From Streptomyces zhihengii (GTDB lineage: Bacteria > Actinomycetota > Actinomycetes > Streptomycetales > Streptomycetaceae): a stretch of 64,000 bases of DNA. The stretch lies in the NCBI RefSeq assembly GCF_016919245.1, contig NZ_JAFEJA010000002.1, positions 1,366,501 through 1,430,500 on the forward strand, in the 5' to 3' direction. Below the pieces are notes generated by a model. That model was given only the letters and a program-made list of their open reading frames with translations, was not told the DNA's origin and made no database searches. Both the position numbers and the translations under genes were made by a program. This document shows positions 9,036 through 17,052 of this stretch, one piece after another. How positions within the stretch are numbered: position 1 is the stretch's first letter; the number at the start of each line of letters is the position of its first letter.

Positions 9036-10811
9036 CGAGGTGGTAGTCGAACGTCTCCAGCAGCCGGTCACCGCGCGGGTCGAACGAGAGCCCCTGCGGG
9101 ACGGTGCCGTTCGCCATGGCGTCCCGGAGATAGCCGTCCGGGGTGTCCGAGGGCCGCTCGAAGGTGGCGAGGGCTTCCCAGCCGCCGGTGGACCAGACCT
9201 GCACCCTCCCGCCCTCCTCCGTGGCGGCCAGCCGCCTGCCGTCGGGACTGAACTCCACGGCGAAGGCGGTCCGGCTGCTGAAGGCGAGCCGCTCGGTGAC
9301 CCTGCGGGTGTCCGTGCGCAGGATGCTGACTCCCTCCGGGGTGGCCGCCGCCAGCAGACTGCCGTCCGGTGACACGGCGAGATCGGTGATGGAGTCCACC
9401 GGCTCCCGCACGGTGGCGGTGACCCTTCGCCGCCCGAGGTCCCAGAAGCGCAGCTTGCCGAGGTTGTTGCAGTGCACGAGGGTGCGTCCGTCACGGCCGA
9501 AGGCCAGTGCGCCGATGTAGTCCTCGGCCTTGTACTCCGCCTCGGGGTCGGCGGAGTCCGTCATCCGCGCGATCCTGCGGCGCGAGGGGACGTCCCACAC
9601 CACGACGGTGCGGTCCGCCCCGTAGGCGAGGGTGCGCCCGTCCGGGCTGAAGGCGAGACAGTCCGCGACCGTCGTCTCCACCTGGGCGCTGTCGCCGCGC
9701 AGCGTCGCCGCGACCTTCCGGGAGGCCACGTCCCACAAGGTGACCGCAGCGTGGTCGTCCACCACCGCCAGCAGCGATCCGTCCGGGCTGAACCGCAGGT
9801 CCCCGACCCCCGACTCGGCCGCGCTCGCTTCGTTCCGGAGCGTGGCCAGCACCTCCAGGGTGGAGCTGTCGCGCAGTTCGACGAAGCCGTCCCGGTCGCC
9901 GACCGCGAGGAACCGGCCGTCCTTGCCGAAGCGCCCGGCGCTCAGCATGGTGCCCGACTCGGCGGAGGCCAGGGCGTTGGACGTCCGTTCGTAGGAGGGG
10001 GACGGGGAGGGCGAGGGGGAGGCGCTCGCGGACGGGGACGGTGACTTCGACGAGGAGCCGGCGCCCGACGCCCCGCGGCCGGAGCCCCCGCTCCCGCGGT
10101 CCAGGACCAGCGGCACGGCGACCGCGGCTGCGGCCCCGCCCACCCCCAGGGCGCCGAACAGCAGCGTCCGCCTGCTGGGTCGCCCGCCCGGGGTGGTGCC
10201 GTCCACGGCACCGGGGTCGCCCGCCCCGCGCGCCCCCTGCTCGCCCGGGGTGCCGACGGGGCTGCCCGAGACGCCTGCCTCGCCGGGGGCATCGGCGCCG
10301 CCCGCCGCCCGACCGCCTGAGCCGGCCGGGTTTCTCGCCCCGTCCGAGGGGGCGCCGCCCGTGCCGGCTGTCGCACCCCTGGCGCCCGCGCCACCGGGGG
10401 CGCCCGTGCCCGATGCGCCTTCCCGAGGCCGCCGCTCCGAGGGGACCGCGGTCGCCGTCGGCAGGTCGGCGAAGGAGCCGCCCACCGGGGTGTCGCTCCC
10501 GGACGGGGCCGTGCGGGAGGTGTCCGCGCCCGGTGGGGTGCGCACCACCGCCAGCGTGCCGGACTCCGTGACCAGCGTGCTCTCGTCCTCCCGCAGGCCC
10601 AGCACGCGCAGCACGTCCGCGTGCTGGGCGTCGATCAGGTCGTGCACGGCGGCGGGCCAGGGCCGCACCGCGGGCGCGATCCGGCCTACGGCCTCCAGGA
10701 TCGCGGCCGGGCCGGGGCGCAGCGCGGGATCCTTGGCCAGGCAGCGAGAGACCAGACCGCGCAGCGCTCCGGGCAGCAGGCCGGGGTCAGGCTCGATGTG
10801 GACGACGTTTT
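9013..10811 (-). pseudogene. Ser/Thr protein kinase-WD40 gene, N-terminus lost at an IS insertion
   Basis: What remains is about 599 codons. It starts at the extreme C-terminus of a Hanks-type kinase domain (VVHIEPDPGLLPGALRGLVSRCLAKDPALRPGPAAIL). Then come a Gly/Pro/Ala-rich linker, a single membrane helix (LLFGALGVGGAAAAVAVPLVL), a Ser/Pro-rich stalk, and an extracellular WD40 propeller of about seven blades with repeated FSPDGxxLA and WDVxSRR motifs. The ATP-binding and catalytic lobes (GxGxxG, invariant Lys, HRDxKxxN, DFG) are absent. The reading frame runs straight into IS DNA at about 10812, and the missing half is not found on the other side of the element. The gene therefore looks inactivated by insertion plus deletion. 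The frame stays open into the IS, so a headless protein could in principle still be made. Confidence 0.85.
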
Positions 10812-10815
10812 GACA

Positions 10816-10856
10816 TCCTCTCCGTCCTAAAGAACTCCGTTCCCAACGGAGTCCTA
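10816..10856 (-). repeat. IS right-end hairpin, likely 3' end of an omega (guide) RNA
   Basis: Immediately beyond the tnpB stop codon is the 7-bp stem 10834-10840/10846-10852 with a five-base loop, bracketed by GTCCTAAAG and GTCCTAAGG. In characterised TnpB systems the transposon end just after tnpB encodes the scaffold of the guide RNA, and the bases next to the element act as guide. By position this would include the last bases of the IS and the adjoining kinase sequence. The RNA itself is inferred and cannot be seen directly. Confidence 0.5.
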
Positions 10857-12080
10857 AGGGGCGGAGATTCCCGTCTGCCTGCCGGTGGTCACCGGCTGGG
10901 GCTTCGGGTGGGTTCCTGTTTCTTCGCGCTGCGCCGGGATGTGTCCCGGTCTTACCCGCGCTCCGCAGGCAGTGACCGCCAGTCCGGCGGCCTTGGCGAC
11001 GTTGACCGCCGCGTTGATGTCCCGGTCCAGGACGGTCCCGCAGGCCCCGCACATCCACACCCGGACGTTGAGGGGCTTGGGGCCGTCCTTGACGCCGCAG
11101 GCCGAGCAGACCTGAGACGTGGGCTCGAACCGTTTGATGCGGTGGAAGGCGCGCCCGTACAGGGCGGCCTTGTACGCCAGCATCGTAGTGAACGCCGACC
11201 ATCCGGCGTCGTGAACGGACTTCGCGAGACGCGTTCGGGCAAGCCCCTTGACCGCCAGGTCCTCCACTGCGACCGCTTGGTTCTCGCGGATCAACTTGGT
11301 GGAGAGCTGGTGGTGGAACTCGCGCCGCGCATCGGCGGTCCGTGCGTGGGCGCGGGCAACCCTGATCCGGGCCTTCGCCCGGTTGTTACTGCCTTTCGCC
11401 TTCCGGCTCAGATTCCGCTGTGCCTTCTTCAGCTTCTTCTCGGCCCGGCGCAAAAAGCGCGGGGAGTCGATCTTCGTGCCGTCGGAGAGGATCGCGAAGT
11501 GGGTCAGGCCCAGGTCGATCCCGACCGCTGCGTCCGTGGCGGGCAGCGCCTCGGGCTCGGTCTCGACCACGAACGAGGCGAAGTACCGGCCCGCGCTGTC
11601 CTTGATGACGGTCACCGTGGACGGGACTGACGGCAACGACCTGGACCACTTCACGGACACGTCGCCGACCTTCGGAAGCCGGAGCTTTCCGCCGGCCGTG
11701 ATCTTCCACCCGGCGTTCGCGGTGAAGCGGATCGCCTGACGGGTGTCCTTGCGGGACTTGAACCGGGGCGCACCCACGCGCGGGCGCTTGCCCTTGAGGC
11801 CGTCGAAGAAGTTCCTGTAGGCCGTGTCCAGGTCCCTCAGGGACTGCTGCAACACAACCGAGGACACCTCGCCGAGCCATGCCCGCTCAGAGGTCTTCTT
11901 CGAAGCGGTGAGCTGCTTGGACAGCTCGCCAGAGGCAACGAACGGCAGCCCAGCGGCACGGGCGGTCTCACGGACGCGAAGCGCGTCGTTGAAGACCACC
12001 CGAGCACACCCGAACGCCCGGGCTAACGCTGTGCGTTGCCCGGCGCTCGGGTACACGCGGAAGCTGTACCGAAGCTGCAT
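10854..12080 (-). CDS. tnpB: TnpB RNA-guided nuclease of an IS200/IS605-type element
   Basis: The 408-residue protein has the N-terminal helix-turn-helix/OB region of TnpB (LRYSFRVYPSAGQRTALARAFGCARVVFNDAL). A RuvC nuclease follows with all three acidic residues: Asp189 (GIDLGLTH), Glu273 (AVEDLAVKGL) and Asp354 (DRDINAAVN). The four-cysteine zinc ribbon (Cys325, Cys328, Cys344, Cys347) is complete, so the protein should be active. Length is normal for the family. The ATG at 12080 is chosen because MQLRYSFRVYP is the usual N-terminus. Known TnpB proteins cut DNA guided by an RNA made from the transposon end and help the element persist at its donor site. The tnpA partner here is broken, so new transposition would need a transposase supplied from elsewhere. 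Confidence 0.92.
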   Translation of the reverse strand: MQLRYSFRVYPSAGQRTALARAFGCARVVFNDALRVRETARAAGLPFVASGELSKQLTASKKTSERAWLGEVSSVVLQQSLRDLDTAYRNFFDGLKGKRPRVGAPRFKSRKDTRQAIRFTANAGWKITAGGKLRLPKVGDVSVKWSRSLPSVPSTVTVIKDSAGRYFASFVVETEPEALPATDAAVGIDLGLTHFAILSDGTKIDSPRFLRRAEKKLKKAQRNLSRKAKGSNNRAKARIRVARAHARTADARREFHHQLSTKLIRENQAVAVEDLAVKGLARTRLAKSVHDAGWSAFTTMLAYKAALYGRAFHRIKRFEPTSQVCSACGVKDGPKPLNVRVWMCGACGTVLDRDINAAVNVAKAAGLAVTACGARVRPGHIPAQREETGTHPKPQPVTTGRQTGISAP

Positions 12081-12083
12081 GTT

Positions 12084-12311
12084 GATCAACCATATCCGCT
12101 GGTGCACTACCCACAAGACCCAGCTCTCGAAGCTGGTCAACTCGCTCCAGGGTGTCTCGGCCCGGATGCAGCGCACGAAGCACGACAGCCACCTGCGCCG
12201 GTGCCTGTGGGGCGGACACTTCCAGTGCGGCTCGTCTTCGCCGGGAGCTGCGGCGGCCCACCGCCGACCGTGGTCAAGCAGTACATCGACAACCAGAAGC
12301 AGCCTGCCTGA
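12084..12311 (+). pseudogene. tnpA: Degenerate tnpA (Y1 HUH transposase), C-terminal remnant
   Basis: Pieces of the TnpA C-terminal half are readable but spread over two frames. LVHYPQ lies in one frame from 12084, TQLSKLVNSLQGVSARMQ and LRRCLWGGHFQCG in a second, and FAGSCGGPPPTVVKQYIDNQKQ back in the first frame to a stop at 12311. At least two indels are therefore required. The HUH motif and N-terminal half are missing, apparently because this end runs into the tnpB start. The order LSKLVNSLxGVSxR, LWxGxF, GxxxxVVxQYIxxQ is diagnostic for IS200-type TnpA. It cannot encode an active transposase. Confidence 0.82.
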
Positions 12312-12377
12312 CTGTCACCCCGGAAACGCAGAGAACTCCGGCACTACGCGCCTCCCGGTAAAAGATCGTCCTCACCC

Positions 12378-12393
12378 CCGCCCTGAAGGGCGG
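12378..12393 (+). repeat. IS left-end hairpin
   Basis: CCGCCC and GGGCGG pair around TGAA. In IS200/IS605 elements an imperfect subterminal hairpin at each end is bound by TnpA. This one sits beyond the tnpA remnant, about 20 bases from the presumed element boundary. Confidence 0.6.
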
Positions 12394-12407
12394 AGCACTG
12401 ACCAAGA

Positions 12408-12539
12408 TCAGAGGTAGAGGCGTTCCTTGAGCCAGTCGAGCGAGTCCGACGCCGTCGGCACCGCGCCGCCCGCGGGGGCGGCCGGGCTGTGCGCCGGGAG
12501 GTGGCGCCGCCGGGGGTCCTCGCTGTCGTCCTGGCCCAT
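12408..12539 (-). CDS. Possible small hypothetical ORF next to the IS
   Basis: The ORF has 43 codons, from ATG 12539 to TGA 12408: MGQDDSEDP at the start and DSLDWLKERLYL at the end. It is acidic then Pro/Ala-rich and has no recognisable domain. It overlaps the right edge of the IS by a few bases, so the stop codon may be supplied by the element and the original protein could have been longer. It does not resemble the missing kinase N-lobe. Real coding status is doubtful. Confidence 0.25.
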   Translation of the reverse strand: MGQDDSEDPRRRHLPAHSPAAPAGGAVPTASDSLDWLKERLYL

Positions 12540-12651
12540 GTGCGCAGCCGAGGCAGCCCGGTGACCATCCTGACGGTGTGTCAGCGCGTGTCGTGGGCCC
12601 GCCGCTGACCGGCGGCCGGCGTTGTCGGACCCCTGTCCTAGGGTGACGCCC

Positions 12652-12723
12652 ATGACGCAGACCGAGGTGCGCGCGGGTGATCCGGCCGGCTTCCGGAGCG
12701 CCGTCGCGCCGAGCGGCGGGTGA
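12652..12723 (+). CDS. Short leader ORF overlapping the DUF4132 gene
   Basis: An ATG-started ORF of 23 codons (MTQTEVRAGD...VAPSGG) ends with TGA at 12721-12723. This TGA overlaps the GTG start of the DUF4132 gene (12720-12722) as GTGA, so translation of the two may be coupled. A TAGGGT sequence at about 12639-12644 resembles an actinomycete -10 box and would give a nearly leaderless message. No known peptide family is recognised. The ATG could alternatively be the true N-terminus of the large protein if one base were missing here. Confidence 0.4.
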   Translation: MTQTEVRAGDPAGFRSAVAPSGG

Positions 12724-15263
12724 CGGCGGTGGAGCGCGGTGTGCCGGACATCTACGCCGACGCCGTCCGCGAGGAGCGCGAGGCCCTGGGGGACCTGGCG
12801 CGTGCCGTGCGGTCGGCGGTGGCGGCGGGCGACCTGCCGGGCCTGCGCGAGCTGGCCGCCACGGTGCTGCGCCGGATCGAGCAGGGCGACGACCGGGTCC
12901 TGGGGAATCTGCGGCCCCACCTGGGCGATGTGGTCGCGGAGCTCGACGCGCTGTACGACACCGCCTTCCCGGTGGCCCCCGCCGACGCCGTCACCGCCCT
13001 GCTCGGCGCCCCGTGGCCGTCGGCCGGCCGGCGGGCGGCGCTCGCCGCGCTCCTCGGCAGTGAGCCCCTCCGCAGGCTGCCGCTGGACGGCGTCGCGGAG
13101 CGGGCCGCCGCGGAAGCCGATGTGCCGTTGCTGCGGCTGCTGGTGACCTCCCCGCTGAGCGACCTCGGCCGGGAGGCGGTGGCACGCGTCCTGGACGCCC
13201 TGCACGCGGCGGGCGCGCTGGACGCCGCCGTGGTCGAGCACGCCTTCCTCGCCGACCTCCACCTCGGGCACGCGATCGTCGGCAGCACGCCGTCCGGCGG
13301 GGAGCCCGGTCCGCCGAAGGCGTGCGCGGACGCCGTCCGGGCACAGGTGGACGCGCTGACCTGGCGCCTTGTCACCGGCCCGGCACCGGCCGGCTGGGAC
13401 GAGCTGCCCAAGGTCCTCGTCCCGCGCGGGCTGCGGTTCGTGCGGGCGGCCCTGGAGTGGCGGGGCGACCCGCGGGCCGCGGCCCATCTCGGCGCGGCGG
13501 AGCTCACCGCCGGCGAACGCGCGGAGCTGCTCGCCCTGGCGCGGGAGCTGCCCGAGCCGGAGCGGCGGCGGGTGTTCGGGTGGCGGCTGGAGGCGGGTGA
13601 CGCGGAGGCGCTGCTGCCGCTGTTCGGTCTCGGCTCCGCGGCCGGGCTGCTGCGCCTGATCCGTGCGATGCCGGCCGACGAGGTGGTCCGCCGGGACCGG
13701 GACGCCGTCCTCGGCGCCGTGGCGGCCGCGGGTCACGACAACGCGCTGCGGCTGCTGGAACTGGTGCCGCACGAGATGGCCGAGGCCGTCGTCGGCGTGA
13801 ACCGGGCGCAGGTCCTGCGGCGTTTCCGGCACCACGCGCTGCACGGGGTCGCCGCCTACGGGATGCTCCCCCTCGCCGAGGGGGAGACGGTCCTCGACCG
13901 CTACCTGGCGCTGCGCGAGTCCGCGCGGAAGGGGGCCGCCCTCGGGCCGAACCGCCGGCACAGCCACGCCGCCGCCGTGGCGGTCGCCCTGGAGCACCTG
14001 GCGCAGGTGGCCGGGGTGGCGGAGGCGAGCCGTCTGGAGTGGGACTGCGAGGCGCGCCTCGTCGAGGCGGCCCCCGCCGAGGCGGAGATCGGCGCCTACC
14101 GTGCCGTGCTGCGCTTCGACGACGACGATCCGGTGATCGAGGTCGGCAGGAACGGCCGGGCGCTGAAGTCGGTGCCGGCCGCGGTGCGCTCCGACGCCGC
14201 CTACCGGGAGCTGCGGGAGCATCAGGAGCGGCTCCGGGAGCAGGCCCGGCGGATGCGGTCGGGCCTGGTGGAGCGTCTGGTCGCCACGGCGGGGACGCTG
14301 TCCGCGGAGGAGCTGGCGCGGCTGCTGTCGCTGCCCGCGGGCGCGGCGATGCTGAGCAGGCTGGTCTGGCGGGACGCGGCGGGGGCGGTCGGGCTGCTCG
14401 GCGAGGTCGACGCCGCGGGCGGTGTGAGCGCCGTCCACCCCGTGGAGCTGCTCGCGGCGGGGTCGCTCGCCGGCTGGCAGGGCCGGGTGGTGCGCGAGCG
14501 GCTCCGGCAGCCGGTCCGGCAGGTGTTCCGGGAGGTGTACCTGCCGACCGCCGCGGAACACGCGGGCCAGGAGTCGCGGCGGTTCGCCGGCCGGACCGTC
14601 GACGGCAGGGTGGCGGGCCGGCTGCTCTCCGGGCGGGGCTGGAGCACTCACAGCGAGTACGCCGACCACCAGGCGACCCGTGCGGTCGGCGGGGGCCTGA
14701 CGGCGGCGCTGCGCTGCGAGGTCCACGGCTGGTTCGGCACGGGCCCCGTCGTCGTCGGCGGACTGCGGTTCCTCACCGGCCGGCTCCGCGCCGGGAGCGG
14801 GGACGGCGGCGCGGCCGTGCCGCCCGCCGAGGTGCCGCCGGTGGTGTTCTCCGAGGCGATGCGGGACCTGGACCTGGTGGTGTCGGTCGCCGGCACGGGG
14901 CAGGCGGAGGACTCCTCGACGGCGGTGGCGGCGAGCCGGGCGCAGGTGCTGACGGCACTCGTCGCCGAGCTGGGGCTGAGCCGGGTCTCGGTCGAGGGGC
15001 ACAGCGCCCTGGTCCGCGGCACCCGGGCGACCTACCGGGTGCATCTGGCGAGCGGCGGTGTGCGGATCGAGCCGGGAGACCGGCCCTGCGTGCTGCCCGC
15101 CGCGTTCGCCGCCGCCACGCATCCGCGCCTGTTCCTGCCGTTCGCGGACGAGGACGGGGCGACGGGTGCCGTCCTCGGCACGGTGCTGCTGCTCGCCGAG
15201 GACGAGACCGTCCACGACCCCGCGTTCCCCGCCCTGCCCGGAACCCTCACCGGCGAACGCTGA
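12720..15263 (+). CDS. DUF4132 domain-containing protein
   Basis: The protein has 847 residues. The N-terminal two-thirds is a long alpha-helical, Leu/Ala/Arg-rich array resembling HEAT-like repeats. The C-terminal third has the DUF4132 core (LRQPVRQVFREVYLPTAAEHAGQESRRFAGRTVD) and a terminal block (SRVSVEGHSALVRGTRATYRVHLASGGVRI ... HPRLFLPFADEDG ... VLLLAEDE) that matches the DUF7737-type end of these proteins. The family includes E. coli MolR-like proteins; the biochemical function is unknown. The GTG at 12720 overlaps the stop of a 23-codon ORF. It is not in an obvious operon: the sulfur leader peptide follows after about 175 bases with repeated GC-rich sequence. Confidence 0.85.
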   Translation: MTAVERGVPDIYADAVREEREALGDLARAVRSAVAAGDLPGLRELAATVLRRIEQGDDRVLGNLRPHLGDVVAELDALYDTAFPVAPADAVTALLGAPWPSAGRRAALAALLGSEPLRRLPLDGVAERAAAEADVPLLRLLVTSPLSDLGREAVARVLDALHAAGALDAAVVEHAFLADLHLGHAIVGSTPSGGEPGPPKACADAVRAQVDALTWRLVTGPAPAGWDELPKVLVPRGLRFVRAALEWRGDPRAAAHLGAAELTAGERAELLALARELPEPERRRVFGWRLEAGDAEALLPLFGLGSAAGLLRLIRAMPADEVVRRDRDAVLGAVAAAGHDNALRLLELVPHEMAEAVVGVNRAQVLRRFRHHALHGVAAYGMLPLAEGETVLDRYLALRESARKGAALGPNRRHSHAAAVAVALEHLAQVAGVAEASRLEWDCEARLVEAAPAEAEIGAYRAVLRFDDDDPVIEVGRNGRALKSVPAAVRSDAAYRELREHQERLREQARRMRSGLVERLVATAGTLSAEELARLLSLPAGAAMLSRLVWRDAAGAVGLLGEVDAAGGVSAVHPVELLAAGSLAGWQGRVVRERLRQPVRQVFREVYLPTAAEHAGQESRRFAGRTVDGRVAGRLLSGRGWSTHSEYADHQATRAVGGGLTAALRCEVHGWFGTGPVVVGGLRFLTGRLRAGSGDGGAAVPPAEVPPVVFSEAMRDLDLVVSVAGTGQAEDSSTAVAASRAQVLTALVAELGLSRVSVEGHSALVRGTRATYRVHLASGGVRIEPGDRPCVLPAAFAAATHPRLFLPFADEDGATGAVLGTVLLLAEDETVHDPAFPALPGTLTGER

Positions 15264-15438
15264 CGCGGGGGCGCGCGCCACGGAGGTGCCGTCTCCCCGG
15301 GCCCCACGGGGATGCCGTCTCCCCGGGCGGATCCGTCTGCCCGGGCGGCCGGCGCGCCCCGCCCGGGGAGCCCATCGCACCTGCGTACGAGGGGAGTTGT
15401 CCTGGCGCTCCGGGGCCGGGGTGTGGTTACCTGGCTCC
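15264..15438. other. Intergenic region with short direct repeats
   Basis: TGCCGTCTCCCCGGG occurs twice (about 15288 and 15312), followed by related CCCGGGCGG sequences. The region can fold into GC-rich stems and may terminate the DUF4132 transcript. I found no gene here. Confidence 0.4.
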
Positions 15439-15507
15439 ATGACCGTGCTCGTGACCCGCCGCCACGTCGACTACGTGCGTGTCACCACCACGGGTTGTTC
15501 CGCCTGA
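15439..15507 (+). CDS. Sulfur-metabolism leader peptide upstream of metY
   Basis: The 22-residue ORF reads MTVLVTRRHVDYVRVTTTGC followed by SA and stop. It fits the actinomycete leader-peptide pattern with a (T/S)RRHxDxxRV core and a cysteine near the C-terminus, found ahead of sulfur-assimilation and methionine genes. In that group, ribosome stalling at the cysteine codon under low cysteine is thought to control transcription or translation of the downstream gene. The cysteine here is TGT in a TTGTTCC context. The metY start is 183 bases downstream, leaving room for an attenuator. The GC-rich segments between 15545 and 15640 can pair, but I cannot assign a definite terminator. Confidence 0.8.
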   Translation: MTVLVTRRHVDYVRVTTTGCSA

Positions 15508-15690
15508 CGCTGACCACTCGCTCAGGCATCTGAACCGCCTTCGCACCGCTCCGCCCCGCCCGCCGCCCGCTTCCGGGCGCGCGGCCGCGCGGATCCTCCA
15601 CCCTGCCTCCCCTCCGCGCCGCTCCGCGTCCTGCGGCGGGAGCGCAGCGGTGTCTCCTCCGACGTACGCCCGCACCAAGGGAGCACCACC

Positions 15691-17052
15691 ATGAGCCAGC
15701 CGATCGACTCCGTCACCGCCGGCCACACCCCCGACGAGGAGCCCGCCGGGCCCGACACCTCCGCCTGGTCCTTCGAGACCAAGCAGGTGCACGCCGGCGC
15801 CGCGCCGGACCCGACGACCGGCGCCCGGGCGACGCCCGTCTACCAGACGACGTCGTTCGTGTTCCGGGACACCCGGCACGCCGCCGACCTGTTCTCGCTC
15901 GCCGAACCGGGCAACATCTACACCCGCATCCACAACCCCACCCAGGACGTCTTCGAGCAGCGGATCGCCGCGCTGGAGGGCGGTGTCGCCGCGGTGGCGC
16001 TGGCCTCCGGGCAGGCGGCGGAGACGCTGGCGATCCTCACCCTGGCGGGCGCGGGCGACCACATCGTCTCCAGCACGTCGCTGTACGGCGGCACGTACAA
16101 CCTGTTCCGGCACACGCTGCCCCGGTTCGGCATCGAGGTGTCGTTCGTCGACGACCCGGACGACCCCGAGGCCTGGCGGGCGGCGATCCGGCCCGGCACC
16201 AGGGCCCTGTTCGCGGAGACCCTGGGCAATCCGCGCGGCAACGTCCTGGACGTGCGGGCCGTGGCGGACATCGCGCACGAGGCGGGCGTCCCGCTGATCG
16301 TGGACAACACCGTGCCGACGCCGTATCTGCTGCGGCCCATCGAGCACGGCGCCGACATCGTGGTGCACTCGGCCACCAAGTTCCTCGGCGGCCACGGCAC
16401 CACCATCGGGGGTGTCGTCGTCGACGGCGGCACCTTCGACTTCGGCGCCCACCCCGAGCGTTTCCCCGACTTCAGCGAGCCCGACCCCAGCTACCACGGC
16501 CTGCGGTACTGGCCCGCGCTCGGCCCCGGCGCGTTCGCGGTCAAGCTGCGCGTGCAGTTGCTGCGCGACCTCGGTCCCGCCCTCTCGCCGCACTCCGCCT
16601 TCCTGCTGCTCCAGGGCGTGGAGACGCTCAGTCTGCGCATCGAGCGGCACTCCGCGAACGCGCAGGCGCTGGCCGAGTGGCTGGAGCGGCGCGACGAGGT
16701 CGCCGCCGTCCACTACCCGGGGCTGCCCTCCAACCGCTGGTACGAGGCCGGGCAGCGCTACCTCCCGCGCGGCGGCGGGGCGGTGCTCGCCTTCGAACTG
16801 CGGGACGGTGCGGAGGCGGGGAAGCGGTTCGTCGACGCGGTGGAGCTGTTCAGCCATCTCGCGAACATCGGCGACGTCCGCAGTCTGATCATCCACCCCG
16901 CGTCCACCACCCACAGCCAGCTCGACGAGCAGCAGGCGGCGGCCACCGGCGCCTCCCCCGGGCTGGTGCGCCTCTCGGTCGGCATCGAGAACCTCGCCGA
17001 TCTGAAGGCCGACCTGGAGGCGGGCTTCCGGGCGGCGAAGGGCGCGTCCTGA
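15691..17052 (+). CDS. metY: O-acetylhomoserine aminocarboxypropyltransferase (sulfhydrylase)
   Basis: The 453-residue cytoplasmic PLP enzyme of the Cys/Met metabolism family makes homocysteine from O-acetylhomoserine and sulfide. Visible features are SWSFETKQVHAG near the N-terminus, the YGGTYNLF active-site tyrosine region, the PLP lysine in HSATKFLGGHGTT (Lys230), and the C-terminal NIGDVRSLIIHPASTTHSQL typical of MetY rather than MetB. Length is normal for MetY. A GGGAG ribosome-binding site precedes ATG 15691. The next gene, metX, makes its substrate and begins inside the metY stop codon, so the two are translationally coupled. The upstream leader peptide suggests control by cysteine supply. 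Confidence 0.95.
   Translation: MSQPIDSVTAGHTPDEEPAGPDTSAWSFETKQVHAGAAPDPTTGARATPVYQTTSFVFRDTRHAADLFSLAEPGNIYTRIHNPTQDVFEQRIAALEGGVAAVALASGQAAETLAILTLAGAGDHIVSSTSLYGGTYNLFRHTLPRFGIEVSFVDDPDDPEAWRAAIRPGTRALFAETLGNPRGNVLDVRAVADIAHEAGVPLIVDNTVPTPYLLRPIEHGADIVVHSATKFLGGHGTTIGGVVVDGGTFDFGAHPERFPDFSEPDPSYHGLRYWPALGPGAFAVKLRVQLLRDLGPALSPHSAFLLLQGVETLSLRIERHSANAQALAEWLERRDEVAAVHYPGLPSNRWYEAGQRYLPRGGGAVLAFELRDGAEAGKRFVDAVELFSHLANIGDVRSLIIHPASTTHSQLDEQQAAATGASPGLVRLSVGIENLADLKADLEAGFRAAKGAS

Larger units (their letters stand above)
10812..12410 (-). mobile_element. IS200/IS605-type insertion sequence (tnpB intact, tnpA degenerate)
   Basis: The element carries tnpB on the minus strand and a divergent tnpA remnant on the plus strand, the layout of IS605-group elements. 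The tnpB-side end (about 10814-10856) has a perfect 7-bp hairpin, ACTCCGT/ACGGAGT around TCCCA, flanked by two copies of GTCCTAA. The tnpA-side end (12378-12393) has the hairpin CCGCCC-TGAA-GGGCGG. There are no terminal inverted repeats or target duplication, as expected for single-strand transposition. The exact boundaries are approximate, placed where the kinase reading frame begins at the left and where the hairpin end sequence stops at the right. Confidence 0.8.

Noticed and set aside
12411-12651. Missing N-lobe of the interrupted kinase
   Set aside because: No GxGxxG, HRD or DFG motif is found in any frame of this flank.
12408-15440. A 1010-codon minus-strand open frame opposite the DUF4132 gene
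   Set aside because: Its sequence is Gly/Arg/Pro-rich shadow translation of high-GC DNA. The plus strand has recognisable domains and a normal start.
15508-15690. SAM riboswitch before metY
   Set aside because: None of the SAM-I or SAM-IV core sequences is present; the leader peptide better explains the long 5' region.
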